A stretch of DNA of 64,000 nucleotides from Linderina pennispora (GCF_002104995.1 NW_024468290.1:1-64000), one strand, 5' to 3'; counted from the stretch's first letter, positions 10,431 through 21,318 are shown. Made by a program: numbers and translations. Notes: a model not told the origin generated them from the sequence alone.

Positions 10431-12066
10431 ATGTGCTCAAACTCACTGGCAGTGGTTGGCACACTTGTGCCATGGGGCAGCTGTGGCCCATATGGCGGGA
10501 AGTCAATAAGGCCTTCTAGGGGAGTTGCCCTGGTTGGCATTGATAGGGCCTGTTGTGTGGAAGGCGTGGTTGGGAGGGATGCCATCTGTGCATTTGGTGA
10601 TGCCTCAGCCATGAGGATGGCTGGTGAGATCGAAACTGGTCGGCCATTAGAGTTGCGTGGCTGGTCTGCCGATTGTGCAATGGCATGCTCACTCATTTGC
10701 ACATCTAGGTCGGGGGAGGGCTCGTGGGTCTGTGCAGCTGGGGTGGCTGCAACTAGTGCCTCAGCTTGGTTGTTGTGGTTAGCGCTATGGCGCTGGGAGC
10801 AGGCGCGATGGCACTGAGGGCCTGGGCAGTGGCACTGCTCAGGGTTGATCTCCTTGCATCGTGGGCATGCCATGGTGGCATAATCACCCCGCAGGAGAGG
10901 AATTGGGAGCGGATGCTTGTGCATCTTGAAAGATGCAGGCAGCGTCTTCCCGTTGGGGACATGGAGTAGGAACTCCCAGTCTCCGTAGTGGCGCTGGTTG
11001 ATGAGGACCGGCTCCAGGTGGGAAACTTGGCCGTAGGGCCTGAGTGCTGCGCGGATTCTGTAGGGCAGCGTTGCTGGGACGTGGGCAATGGCTACGTGAT
11101 GGATCACGCCCATTGCCGATGTCCACTGCAGCTCCTGGTTGCCAAGCCGGAATGGGTGCTTAGCGATGGTGATGGCGTCGTCCAGGCTCATCAGGGTGAT
11201 GCCGATCTTCTCTGCCGTGCGTGTGAAAGAGAATATCGGGTAGTTGCGGTGCGACGGTGGCACCGTCGGGCAGCCTAGAGCCGCAAAAACCTGGTTCTCA
11301 ATCAGCGTTGCACGGTCGGGGTTCGTGCTCGCAATTGGCACGTAGATGGTTGCCGAGTTGAGCAGCGGTGCATACTCAGCCTTCTCGGCCTCCATCTGAC
11401 GTGATGGGCGTCGGGGCGCTGGTGGGCCTTGGCTTGCGCCCTGGCCGGTGCTGCGTCCTCGGGGCGCGCGTGGGCGCTTGTGGCCTCCTACTGCCTCGGC
11501 ATAGGAGAGCTGCCTGCGCGGTGGGGCAGTCCCTGGCACAGCGGCGGCATGGTCCGCATGGCCACCGCTGGTGATGCCAAGAGCCGCCCATTCTTCGTCT
11601 GGCACTACTGCTGCCAGCAGCTGCACTGGTTGCAGATCTGGCGAGAATCCCGCAGGCCGTGGCGCCACTGCATTGGCCGTGGCAGCCGTTTGGGGCGTTT
11701 GCGCAGCAGCTCCACCATGGTGGGGATGTTGCGCCGTGGGAACGCTGGTCGCAGCCGGGTCATTCGCGGTTGCGAGTTGGTTTGGTGCGTTGCCAGAGGC
11801 AACGAGGGGAACGTAGTTCGCCATTTCTTCACAAATTCCAAATAAATTTGAAATTTATGCGTAACAGGTGAAGCGCAATGGCGCTGGCGGGTGCAGTTGC
11901 GGTTGGTGGTGTGGCTGTTGGGCGGTACTGGGCGGTACTGGGCGGTACTGGGCGGTGCTGGGCGTACTCAGGGCGTAATCCGGGCGTACTCAGGGCGGCA
12001 AACAGTGCGTTGCGGCGGCGAAAGAGTGCAAAAAGATTACTGCGCTAAGAGGAGCGAAGAAGAGAT
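10425..12066 (-). pseudogene. LINE fragment C, inverted copy of B
   Basis: Minus-strand 5' UTR and ORF1 (start at 11824) of the same LINE. It is colinear with B without net indels and breaks off at ORF1 codon about 465, where it continues as antisense of B to a stop at 10331. Its 5' end stops two bases before the tRNA-Lys gene at 12067, the same junction as in A and B. Confidence 0.88.
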
Positions 12067-12139
12067 GCCCGGCTAGCTCAATCGGCAGAGCGTGAGACTC
12101 TTAATCTCAAGGTTGGGGGTTCGACCCCCCCGTCGGGCT
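12067..12139 (+). tRNA. tRNA-Lys (anticodon CTT), second copy
   Basis: Identical in sequence to the gene at 912-984 but on the plus strand: 73 nt, loop CTCTTAA, no intron, followed by the duplicated AT-rich flank. LINE fragment C abuts its 5' end. Confidence 0.95.
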
Positions 12140-12350
12140 TGCTTTTTGTATTGTGAATACAAAAGTAGTTAAACTTTTTTTGCCTGCGAGCAGCTAACAC
12201 TTCTCATTAGCATACACTTATGCTACTAAAATCTACTAATATGAATTTTTTTGAGTTGCTTATCTACTTATTAATCATCACTATATACACTCCTCCTATT
12301 TATACTATTTTTTAGCTGATAACGAGTAATATTATAATGGTAGCCACTCT
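12140..12350 (+). repeat. Duplicated tRNA-Lys 3' flank
   Basis: Mate of 715-911. It holds a T7 run about 35 bp after the tRNA that could stop Pol III. Similarity fades near 12350. Confidence 0.7.
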
Positions 12351-12399
12351 TAGGCTTATATATTTTAATACTCTCTAATATAATTCATATTAAATCTTT

Positions 12400-12512
12400 T
12401 CAAAAATGCTAATAGAAGTTTGGGTGAAATTTTTATTTCACTGAAATTACCAGTAATTTCAACATATATAAATAATTAATGTGCAGATATCTAACTCTGA
12501 AAGATCTCGATG
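12400..12512. repeat. Fragment of the palindromic MITE family
   Basis: Shares GGTGAAATTTTTATTTCACTGAAATT and the following 60 bp with the right ends of the elements at 322-466 and 4976-5438. The left half was not found, so it is a decayed copy. Confidence 0.6.
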
Positions 12513-12622
12513 CAATTAAGAAACTCGGAGTATCCTACGCTAGTCGACTAAAAAAAATGCAAAATAGATATGACCAAATTAGTTTAATATTCACAATCAA
12601 AAAGGGGGATCGGCAAAAGAAT

Positions 12623-12704
12623 CGTCAGCGACAGGATTTGAACCTGTGCGGGCAGAGCCCAACAGATTTCGAGTCTGTCTCCTTAACCACTCGGACACAC
12701 TGAC
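12623..12704 (-). tRNA. tRNA-Ser (anticodon CGA)
   Basis: An 82-nt class II cloverleaf. The acceptor GTCAGTG pairs with CGCTGAC. The anticodon loop is CTCGAAA with anticodon CGA. It has a long variable arm (GGGCTCTGCCC region), a T arm with GGTTCAAATCC and discriminator G. There is no intron. A solo LTR starts 44 bp upstream of its 5' end. Confidence 0.93.
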
Positions 12705-12748
12705 GCCTATCCAGATCAACCCAAGACTTCAGGCCAGTCAACTACTGG

Positions 12749-13189
12749 TGTTATCGCTCGGCGGGAGTGATAATATGCTAGCAAAGGAGCTAGCGTCGGA
12801 AGAGCTCGAACCGGAGCTCAGACGTCGGGGAGAGAAGGTCGGGATTGTAACGGGTTATATTGGGAAACAGGTTCTGAGTCAAGGAATATTCGGGGGCTTG
12901 TTGTTCTTGTCTTGTCCTGTCGGTCTGACTTCTCCATATATATGGAGTAGTCAACGAGTGTCTTGGCTACGCTTTAGGTGTAGCATATACGATAGGAATT
13001 CCTGTGTTAGGATCCGTAAGAGGAGCATAAAGGGCGGACTTGTTCCGTAGACGAGGCAGTGTACTTGTGTTTATATTGCGAGTGGAACCTTGTGCGTGTG
13101 TGACGTTGTCTTGGCCCGGGTCTTGATCTTGATCTTGATCTCGCAGGTGGGCTTCGTCATGTTCATGCTCATCCGAGTTGAGCATAACA
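12749..13189 (+). mobile_element. Solo LTR, copy 2
   Basis: 441 bp, TGTTAT...ATAACA, flanked by the 4-bp direct repeat CTGG (12745-12748, 13190-13193). It is nearly identical to 991-1431. Both copies lie just upstream of a tRNA gene, at 6 and 44 bp. Confidence 0.88.
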
Positions 13190-13355
13190 CTGGATTCTTG
13201 AGAGAAATAACGTATTAATAAATGAGAGCAATAGAGCTCCGTTAGAGTTTACATTGTCTTTTCACCATTAGCCATGACTGCTAGTAGTGTATGGCCACTC
13301 TAGGGCGTTGGCAGTATGCTCATCTACATATTGCGATTTAAATTATAATTTGTGA

Positions 13356-14906
13356 TACTAGAATTGCTCTGCTCATAATGCGAGCTCGGCTACTAGTCAG
13401 CATGGGTTGACATGTTGATAAGAGCATCATGGCGGACTGGTCATTTGAACATGTCAGATGGTTGTTGGTGCAATTTTGATCATGGACATCTCCCATCTTG
13501 GTGGCCTGCTCAGCGTAGGTGCTTCAGCACTGGTTCGCTGCTGCATGCCTCTTGTGTGACCTCTTTATTGCAGGGGTGGTGCTAGAAGCACCAGCAACAA
13601 TGGCCATAAAGTGACGGAACTGCTCAGGAATACCGTCTGAATCACAGAGTGACTGGAAAATGAGCCTGAAGTTTAGAACTGCTGCGAGATCGCAGTTCAA
13701 GAGCCAAGATGAATAGGCCTGCCTATATTGTGCCATGGCCTGCTTATATGACTTGCTTGTGCAGCGGAGAAGGCCATGGCACTTCACAGTTGGGTTCTTC
13801 GATCTCTGGTAGGGCTGCAGATTGGGAACATGCTAGAATGTCTGCTGCAGCGGCCTCCGTTTCATCTAATAATATCTTTGCTGCTTTGTGTGCAGCCTTC
13901 TTGGCCAATTTTCACCCTTTTCTGCTGCTTCCCTTGCCTCTGTTGCTGCCCTCTTTGCTGCGTTGATCTTGGTAACCTCCTCACATGTTTTTGAAACAAA
14001 CACCTGCTTGATTATTTGCTTGTCTAAGTGCACATGGCCTGGGATCCATGATGTCCACAGAGGCAAGCATTGGGGAGGAGACTTGCCAAGCTGCTCATTC
14101 TTGATAAGCTGGCATAGACAAATGTATGCACACAGATGCTTAAGTGGATTTGCCTTGGCATCATAGTATCAGCTGTCTTTGGCAAATCTGTACTTGGCAT
14201 TATAGGCATTAAGGACTGGTGCCAGCTTGTTATAGATTGCAAGCATCAGTGGGGTGAGCACACTGAGATCAGGGTGCCTAGAGGCAACTGCCTGGTAGAG
14301 CTTCTGTGCAGGTGTATAAATACACACTTGACATGCATTATTGAACTCAGCCTTAGACACATTGCCCATTGTACTATGCAGTGTGTTTTTGCAGCTGTGA
14401 ATATCAATCAATTTGGCTAGAATCCACTGTAGGCAAGTGCCATAGTGCAACACAATGTTGTTCTTATATGCTGTTAGCAGCTCGGTGTCAACATATGTCA
14501 CTACCTGATTCATTTCATATATGCCATGTAGCTTGATATCACCATTATGTAATAGATAATCATAAATATGATATCTAACTACATCACTGAAATCTGTGCT
14601 CAACAGTTCTGACCTGTCCTTCTGGTTGACGAAATCCTTGGCAGATATGACAGTCTTCGCCTTCAGGTTGCAATAAATAAATAACTAAATTGAGCAAAAG
14701 AATCCCTTTTTCACAAATATTGCAGGGTCAAAGGCATCATCATCAGCTAGTTGATAGAGTAATATCCATCATGCAAGCATGTATGTATGCTCTTTGATGA
14801 TATTGATGCTGTGTACAAATTGCTCTAGGCGGGGCAATATAGAATCATGGAAGCCAATACCACCAAGTGATGTCTTTATGACAGTAGTGCTGCGTGTAAT
14901 ATTCAT
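13356..14906 (-). pseudogene. Fanzor-type nuclease gene, copy 1, internally deleted
   Basis: Decayed relative of the gene at 36286-38651. Exon 1 (14906-14715, 64 codons, start MNITRSTT) has one in-frame TGA in the context LA-stop-WILLYQLADDDAFDPAIF. A 54-nt intron (14661-14714) follows. Exon 2 (from 14660) aligns with the other copy for about 270 codons. Near 13840 it jumps from the Ala-rich helix to the second half of the zinc ribbon, losing about 1.2 kb that held RuvC-I and RuvC-II. The C-terminal piece with NCDLAAVLNF, then about 170 bp of 3' flank, is kept down to 13356. It cannot encode an active nuclease. Confidence 0.82.
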
Positions 14907-15591
14907 TTGAGAAATTCAATAGGCAAGTAAGAAGAGAAATGATGCTGTTCAGCTTTGCTGTATTACATATGCATAGCATTAAGAACTTTTTATTAAAAAT
15001 TATCTGGCTTGGATGGTTCTTGGGGCCCTTAGCACTGATACAGTCTCTTGAATCAGTCTATACAGACTGGGTCTATTGTGGCCCAAATACTACCACTTAC
15101 GCATGTTCATAAGACAAATTAATTTATAAAATAAACCCACAAATATTGCATAACCACCAGAAGAGATATATGGCCTTATTCAATGTGCTCATAAATAAAC
15201 ATCCTAAGAGTGTTGTGCAGCCAGTGATGACCACCATGATGATGCCATGGAAGTTATTAGGCCGACTGACAATGAGAGCAGCTCTTGTGCTGAACCAATG
15301 GAGATATCTAGTGGAGACCTGTGACCACTACAATAACAACTCGTCACCCTGGTTTCACCGATGAGGTCAGATGCCACACAAGATCAAAAAGGAGTTTATA
15401 GAGTAAGTCACCCAAACTCGTATGGAAGCTTAAGAGTTTTATCTTTTTTAACCCATTAAATAATTTCTAGCGGACGGTCGGACACTTTTTGGACTATAAA
15501 ATCTTATATATAGGTAAAGAAAGATAAAGATATTCAGGGAAATATTTATAGTGACTACCTAAACCCCTTAATTCCCTGTTTCATTCCGCTG
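14907..15591. other. No gene recognised; possible 5' part of Fanzor element 1
   Basis: Lies upstream of the Fanzor copy 1 start codon and downstream of the MFS gene. No protein match came to mind in any frame. It may hold the promoter or left end of the element. Confidence 0.35.
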
Positions 15592-17259
15592 TTACTCTGT
15601 GACACCAACTTTAACATCAGGTGTCAGAGGGATATGCTCCAGCGGCAATGTCAATAGCCATGATGCTGCGGCAAACGGCACAGTTGCAATGAAGACTTTT
15701 TTCAGTGCCAAAACATATGCGTGCACAAGCATTGTGCGGACATCATCCGGTAGACCTGAGTGGTAGATAGCTGCCTGGTCGTTGACCGATGCCAGAATCT
15801 GCGAAGTATACTGCGGGTTCTGGGCCACAAGGTCTGCGAGCTTGGGCTTCAAGGCATTCTGCAAAACGCTTTGTAGGATAGCGATGCCGATGCTGGAGCC
15901 AAGCACGCGCATGAAGAGGAACAGTGTAGTAGTGGCGGCCATGTATTCTTTGGGTGCAGCGGCTTGCACGACGATGAGGAGGATCTGGATGTTAAGGCCT
16001 AGGCCAAAGCCAGCTATCAGCATGTACCCGATTTGCTTACCCGAGCTTGTCTGCTCGTCAAACAGAATCAAAAGCCCAGTTCCTAGCACAAACACAGCGG
16101 TTCCCACGATCACCATGGCACGGTACCGGCCGTACTTTGTTACGACGAATCCCGAGACAACCGACATCAGCGATAGACTGAGGAGATATGGCAAAAGGTG
16201 GAGACCTGAGCTGATGGCGCTCGAGTTCTTGACTATTGTGTACCAGATGGGGATGAAGAACAGGGGTGAAAACATGGCGACGCCCATGAAGAACTGGCCA
16301 ATTACAGACAGACTGATATTGCGGTGACGGAACAGGTGGATGGGCACAATGGGATCGGCCTTAGTTCTCCACTCTATCACCATGAAGACGCCCAGCCCGG
16401 CCACACCAAACACCAGTAGACACACAACGCGTGTTGAGTTCCATGGGAAGTTCTTGCCGCCCCAGGTCAATGCCAGCATCAGCATGACCACCGATCCAAT
16501 CAGGACAAATGAGCCTAAGAAATCGACCTTGCGCAGCTTGGACATGAACGAACCTGTAGGCTGCGGCAACCGCAGCAGGAAAATCACAATCAGCAGCACT
16601 ACGCCAGCTACGGGCAGGTTAATGAGGAATGCCCAGCGCCAGCTTGCCTTGTCGGAAAACACGCCGCCAAGCACGGGTCCAATCACGGATGCAAGTGACC
16701 ACACAGCACCGAGCACACCCAAGTACGCCGGCCGCTGCTCTTCGGTAGTCACATCAGAAATAATAATGAACACCAATGCGACCAGGCCGGCACCACCAAT
16801 CCCCTGAAAAGCACGCCCAAAAATCAGCACGCCCATGGAGTTCGCCCACCCGCACACAGCACTGCCGGCAATGAATATGACGATAGAAAATATGAGCGTT
16901 GGAACACGCCCAAATGTATCGCTCAGACGGCCATACAATGGCTGCAGTGCAGTTGTAGTCAGGAAATAGGCTGTTGCTATCCACGTTGCGTCCGACAGAG
17001 CTTCGAATTGGTTGGCAATCTTGGGGATGGCTGTGGTGACGATGGTTAGATCCAGGCTGGCTAGCAGCATGGTCAGTGCCAAAGACACAAAAACAACAAT
17101 GCGCTTGAACGTAGACATCTCGATTGGAGCAGCAGTGGTTGGAGGGTTATCAGAGGCGGATTCGATGGCTCGCTCGGACTTGAAAGATGCGGCAGCAGAA
17201 GCAATGGTACTTTGCTTCTCAGACGACATTGAGGGATCGAGTTCCTGCTTGGAAGTCAT
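15592..17259 (-). CDS. MFS drug:H+ antiporter, DHA2 (14-TM) type
   Basis: Predicted 555 aa plasma-membrane or vacuolar exporter. The start chosen is MTSKQELD at 17259; codons farther upstream lack an ATG. About 50 polar N-terminal residues precede 14 predicted membrane helices. Near residue 95 is LDLTIVTTAIPKI, the DHA2 motif D1. Around residue 130 is LYGRLSDTFGR (motif A), then GRAFQGIGGAGL, and GPVLGG (motif C, antiporter signature) in helix 5. Length and order fit fungal multidrug or siderophore-type exporters; the substrate cannot be told. No intron seen. It stands alone next to the Fanzor relic. Confidence 0.9.
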   Translation of the reverse strand: MTSKQELDPSMSSEKQSTIASAAASFKSERAIESASDNPPTTAAPIEMSTFKRIVVFVSLALTMLLASLDLTIVTTAIPKIANQFEALSDATWIATAYFLTTTALQPLYGRLSDTFGRVPTLIFSIVIFIAGSAVCGWANSMGVLIFGRAFQGIGGAGLVALVFIIISDVTTEEQRPAYLGVLGAVWSLASVIGPVLGGVFSDKASWRWAFLINLPVAGVVLLIVIFLLRLPQPTGSFMSKLRKVDFLGSFVLIGSVVMLMLALTWGGKNFPWNSTRVVCLLVFGVAGLGVFMVIEWRTKADPIVPIHLFRHRNISLSVIGQFFMGVAMFSPLFFIPIWYTIVKNSSAISSGLHLLPYLLSLSLMSVVSGFVVTKYGRYRAMVIVGTAVFVLGTGLLILFDEQTSSGKQIGYMLIAGFGLGLNIQILLIVVQAAAPKEYMAATTTLFLFMRVLGSSIGIAILQSVLQNALKPKLADLVAQNPQYTSQILASVNDQAAIYHSGLPDDVRTMLVHAYVLALKKVFIATVPFAAASWLLTLPLEHIPLTPDVKVGVTE

Positions 17260-18829
17260 CGTAGGGAACAAAAAGTAAAGCCTATTAGTGCTGTAGTACA
17301 AATAGGTTTGTGAAGAACAGAAGGTGTCTGCACAGCAAGCAGCGTGGCTAGTCTGCCAGCCCATCTATATATACGCCAGTCTTTCCTGATGCTGGTTGTA
17401 GCATGCGAGTCCAAATTTGACAACCCTTGACGACTAGCAGGGAAGCTCACATATTCTAGAATGATTACGTGTATTGTGTTGAAAATTACGGACTTGTGGA
17501 AAAGGAAAGCCAGCGAGTACAGAATTAGTAATGGCCCCAGAACTCGGAGCCAGCGGGAGCTCCGAGAAAAATATAGGAAAAAATCTAAAGAAAAGGACGC
17601 TTTTGGCACATCTCTCCTGAGTAAAAAAAACAGAGGCATCACCAAACAAAATGACAGCATGCTGACTAAAATTATTTTGGTGATTTCTGCATAAAAATGC
17701 GTGGGGCAGAGAAATGTCGACTCTTTTCCAGACAGTTTTTACCGAGAGCGGAAACGAACTCGCATACGCCTCAAGGGACCTGTTTTCCTCTATGTTCTCA
17801 GACCGACACTATACATCCAACATCAGCAGCATATGCATCGCTATGGCATCACTGATCCACAAAGAAGATTTGATTTATAGGCTAATTTGCGCGCGTGAGT
17901 CATGGCAAGGCTTTGGCCTGTGGCCTCGCAGATGCAGCATCAGATGGCTGAAGCAAGTGGCCTGGAAGGAGCAATGTGGGCAGCTGTATGGAAACCATGC
18001 CATGGAGCAGTGCACACCACTCGACTGATCTAAACACGCCATGCTGTTCTTGAGAGTCTTCAATAATTATTAAGATGTAGACGGAGACGTATGTGATCAA
18101 GGGCAGGGTTGGACTTTGAGGATGGGCAGAGCCAGGCGTGCAGTAAACCAGAGGGGGTGAGCAGTCGGCGATCGATATTTATACTATTCCTGCCGAAACA
18201 CCTGCTACGCGCAAGGGAGGGAGGGGTATTTCACCAATTGTTATTTGCTTTTCTGAAACAGATTCTTGGTGGCATTTTACCACAGAAGGGACAGCAAAAA
18301 CAGAGCATCACAATCGCCGAAAATGATGCTGGAAACCCGTGCTTCTGTATTTGCCACTATGAGAAGCCCGTACCCATTGTCGGAATGGCAGCGCCATGTT
18401 CGAACACATAAAAGGCAATGCGGCCACTGAGAGATTGATCACTGCAAATGCGGAGCAGGATGAGGTTCTTGCATGTCTCATGCTGAAATGTACGCCGCAG
18501 TTTGGAGGACAGACATGTGTATGTTGCCTATGTATTCAGGCGATCGGTGTGTCTCTCGGATCCAGAAGGTCCCTATTGATCAAATGGCCTGCACTGAAAG
18601 AGTGTGGTAGATCCGGCCCTTTTTGGGATCCGAGTGGCGATGGTGCCAAGGACAAAAATTTCCGGCTTGCGCTAGCAGACAAAAATGTGCTGCTGACTTC
18701 TGGACGTCACACTTCATGTTGTCAACAAGCAAGGCTCTGCTGAGAACACCACGTGCCCCTTCCCTCAGCAGGCTTACTTTTCTCTTTTCCACACCTCACT
18801 TACCTGCTGTTTCACAATTGTTTTCCCAA
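17260..18829. other. Intergenic, 1.6 kb, no gene recognised
   Basis: Between two divergent genes. Short open frames occur but show no conserved motif or splice pattern. The last 200 bp, pyrimidine-rich before 18830, may hold the promoter of the next gene. Confidence 0.4.
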
Positions 18830-20194
18830 ATGCCATTGACCGGAGTGGACAATCACAGCCAGGACCTGGCACACACCGACAGTCTCGCAGCACCCGGTGC
18901 TGTCGATGCAGCCCCGGAGTCAAATACAGGAGCTAGCCCACAACCACCTACGTCCGAGGGCCCTCTGGCTTTTGGTCTGCCCGCTGGTACGCAACGGGAG
19001 TACGTCAACCGACTGCCCTCTGGCCAGGTCTCTGTCGCCTCGCTAAAGTCTTTTACAGAGTCCGCTAGCGCGGCACCAAACAACCCCGAAATTGTAGAGC
19101 AGCCAGCCAACCGCACAACAGCAGAGGAGCAGTCGCAGGCGGTGATGCCAGAGGACCAGGAGAGCATTGCCAGCTCGTTTTACTTTGGGTCAGATGCCCA
19201 CAGCAACACACTCGTGGGCGTGGCACCGACAGGGTCGCTGAGCCCGCCGCATGGGTTTGCGCAGAGCGATGGCGCCAGCCTGCGTGTACACACTGGAAGC
19301 ATCCGTGAGCGTAACTACCATTTGCGAGCCTCAGCTACGCTTGACGGTGAAACAGAATACTACGATGATGTCCGGTCCGGCTCGATTTCCCTGTATGGTC
19401 GCAGCATTGTGTCACGCCGGCGCATGTCGTCATTGGATGCGCTGGGGTTCTTGGACAACGACGAGCTGGATAGTGTCACTGAGGGCAGCGAGGGAGATGC
19501 ATCAACGACACGAGTTCGCATGGCTACAGATATGGCATACAACGCTCTGCGTATTGGCCCAGAAAACTCAATATTCACCGCTGGGGGAGCATCCACAACC
19601 ACCGGCCACCGCGCTTTATCATTTGCAACTTCGAGCGACCCCGGGCTGCCCAGCACCGCATCATTTTACGGTGGGTACTATTCCGAGGACGAAGATATTG
19701 CAAGTCTAATCCGTAGTGATGTGGCCGTGTACGGTGGCGAGGACGTAAAATTCCCATTCCTGCCTGACAATTTCAGTGAGTTCAGCAGCTCTGCGGTCTA
19801 CTCGCCAGGTGGCATGGACCAGGACCGTCGGTCTCTACAAAACCCAAGCGAAGGCGCCCCCAGCCAATCCGCGTTGCCGTCGTCCCAGCACAGCCGCCAC
19901 CGTGGCAAACTCACGCGCAGGACCACAAACAGGGCCAATGAGAATATCCTGAACAACGCCGAATCGTCGCGCATGGCGAGGCAGAATAGTGTGGGTGCGT
20001 CGTCGTCGTCGCCGCATGTGCGGAGAACAATGACTAGCACACATGGGAGGAGGTACCGGAGGCAGTCGGCGGGCGAGGCATACCATGCGCCCGGTGGGAC
20101 CAGTACCCAGGGAATGACAAACCCGGCAAACATCCGGCCAAACGCTATCATGAGGTTCTTTAAGCGCATTTCTCCCCGAAACAACCAGCTGTAA
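18830..20194 (+). CDS. Ser-rich low-complexity protein, unknown function
   Basis: Predicted 454 aa from ATG 18830 (MPLTGVDN); the frame is open farther upstream, but that part looks non-coding. No domain recognised, no signal peptide, no clear membrane helix. Composition is rich in Ser, Ala, Gly and Asp, with likely phosphorylation-prone runs such as RRRMSSLDALGFLDND near residue 200. The C-terminus is basic: KLTRRTTNRANEN, then MRFFKRISPRNNQL at the end. The short basic MRFFKRI tail could bind membranes, but that is speculation. The long intact frame and biased codon use support a real gene. Confidence 0.7.
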   Translation: MPLTGVDNHSQDLAHTDSLAAPGAVDAAPESNTGASPQPPTSEGPLAFGLPAGTQREYVNRLPSGQVSVASLKSFTESASAAPNNPEIVEQPANRTTAEEQSQAVMPEDQESIASSFYFGSDAHSNTLVGVAPTGSLSPPHGFAQSDGASLRVHTGSIRERNYHLRASATLDGETEYYDDVRSGSISLYGRSIVSRRRMSSLDALGFLDNDELDSVTEGSEGDASTTRVRMATDMAYNALRIGPENSIFTAGGASTTTGHRALSFATSSDPGLPSTASFYGGYYSEDEDIASLIRSDVAVYGGEDVKFPFLPDNFSEFSSSAVYSPGGMDQDRRSLQNPSEGAPSQSALPSSQHSRHRGKLTRRTTNRANENILNNAESSRMARQNSVGASSSSPHVRRTMTSTHGRRYRRQSAGEAYHAPGGTSTQGMTNPANIRPNAIMRFFKRISPRNNQL

Positions 20195-20514
20195 CAAAAC
20201 AAAAGGGCACTTATCCATCCATTTCGAGTACAAACCATTGGCACTTTATTTATTTGCAAGACATTAGAATGCAATGAGGCAGTCCAGCTGTTTCTTGGTG
20301 AGTGGTTGCAGAATTACAATGCTGCCAATGCTGCCTGCAGCTCCGGCCGTCGATGCCGTAGCCATTAGTAAAAGTGAAAATACAAGAATGGCAGAAATAA
20401 TGGCGAGCAGCAGAATGGTGCGCCGATGCCTTTATATACACAGAGCCTATTGCGATATACGCCATGTACGTTTATTGAATTCGGATTTCTAAACATAGAC
20501 TCGTCCAGACCCTT
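20195..20514. other. Intergenic, unclear small frame on minus strand
   Basis: A minus-strand frame at about 20265-20415 encodes a hydrophobic stretch (ILLLAIISAILVFSLLLM) followed by a polar tail, but it has no ATG and a stop just upstream. Not called. Confidence 0.3.
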
Positions 20515-20958
20515 TTATTTTTCCTTTGCATCACTCAGCGTAGCCTTCTGCATCGCGTTGACAAGCAGATCATCTTCGTCCTGCTCTGCCTTGTCTTTTG
20601 CTGTAGGCGCTGCCGCGCGCGCCCGCCAATTCCCACTTGTGTCCGCCCTTTTGCCACGCAACTCGTGCGACTTTTCCAGCCGATCTTTGTCTAGGTTGGC
20701 TTTCTTTGGGAGTACTGGCCAGTCGCCTGCAGTTTTGGCTATCCTTTCTGCCTTGGGCGATTCTGGGAAATTTTCTCTTTGAGGCCCCTCTGCTTGCGCT
20801 CGCCGTCTGGCTGCTGGCGGCACGTACTTTTGCCTCTCCTCTATGGCAACAAAGCCGGTCCGGATTCGTCGCTCCTTGCGCAGTGAACCGTCGGCGCGCC
20901 GCGATGCTGGGATGACGCGCTCTTCCTGCGTCTCTGTCTGTGTGCGTGGTTCTGTCAT
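20515..20958 (-). CDS. PYM homologue (Mago-Y14 binding)
   Basis: Predicted 147 aa. The N-terminal residues 14-40 (RVIPASRRADGSLRKERRIR, then TGF) match the PYM/WIBG N-terminal motif that binds the Mago-Y14 dimer and removes exon junction complexes from spliced mRNA at the ribosome. The rest is basic and Lys/Arg/Ala-rich, with a short conserved-looking acidic C-terminal region (KDKAEQDEDDLLVNAMQKA), as in PYM proteins. Length is normal for fungi. Start MTEPRTQTE chosen because upstream codons lack conservation. A gene like this implies that the organism keeps an exon junction complex, which fits its intron-bearing genes. Confidence 0.8.
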   Translation of the reverse strand: MTEPRTQTETQEERVIPASRRADGSLRKERRIRTGFVAIEERQKYVPPAARRRAQAEGPQRENFPESPKAERIAKTAGDWPVLPKKANLDKDRLEKSHELRGKRADTSGNWRARAAAPTAKDKAEQDEDDLLVNAMQKATLSDAKEK

Positions 20959-21318
20959 TGGGTAGAAGGGGCTTACAGACAATGAAAAAAGGCAATATTG
21001 CGCTACATTCCACAAGTCATTTGCGACAATCAGTTTTCGACAACAAAGTATGGCTTGATTGGCCAAGCTGACCTCGCCCCTTGCGCAGCATAGCGGGTGC
21101 TTGGCAAAGTGCGATCGTTGACAGGCAAGCTCATGGGCAATCCCCCCACAGCCAAACATGCTCTGAGTAGAGTGCGGAGGACAAGGGGTTTATCCTCACT
21201 TCTCTCTGGCATGCTCAAGGGAGAACCTGCATATAAATATCGATATTTTCTGTCCAGCTCTCCTCGTTTCCCATCTGCAAACTCGGTGTAAAATCTTCTT
21301 TTTTTTGAACTCTTGATC
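20959..21318. other. Divergent promoter region
   Basis: 360 bp between PYM (minus) and the Asn/Gly-rich gene (plus). A TATA-like CATATAAATATCGATATTTT lies at 21230-21249, about 75 bp before ATG 21319. Confidence 0.45.

Larger units (their letters stand above)
8626..12080. repeat. 3.45-kb near-perfect palindrome
   Basis: Paired positions sum to 20706 throughout: 8626 pairs with 12080, 10262 with 10444 and 10275 with 10431. The arms are about 1650 bp with few mismatches and a spacer of about 145 bp (10282-10424). The outer ends are the 14-nt tRNA-Lys sequences. It is either a true fold-back structure or a long-read assembly artefact. Confidence 0.85.

Noticed and set aside
20250-20465. Small hydrophobic minus-strand protein
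   Set aside because: The hydrophobic frame lacks an ATG and is preceded by a stop; the frame with an ATG is not hydrophobic. It would need a frameshift, without other support.
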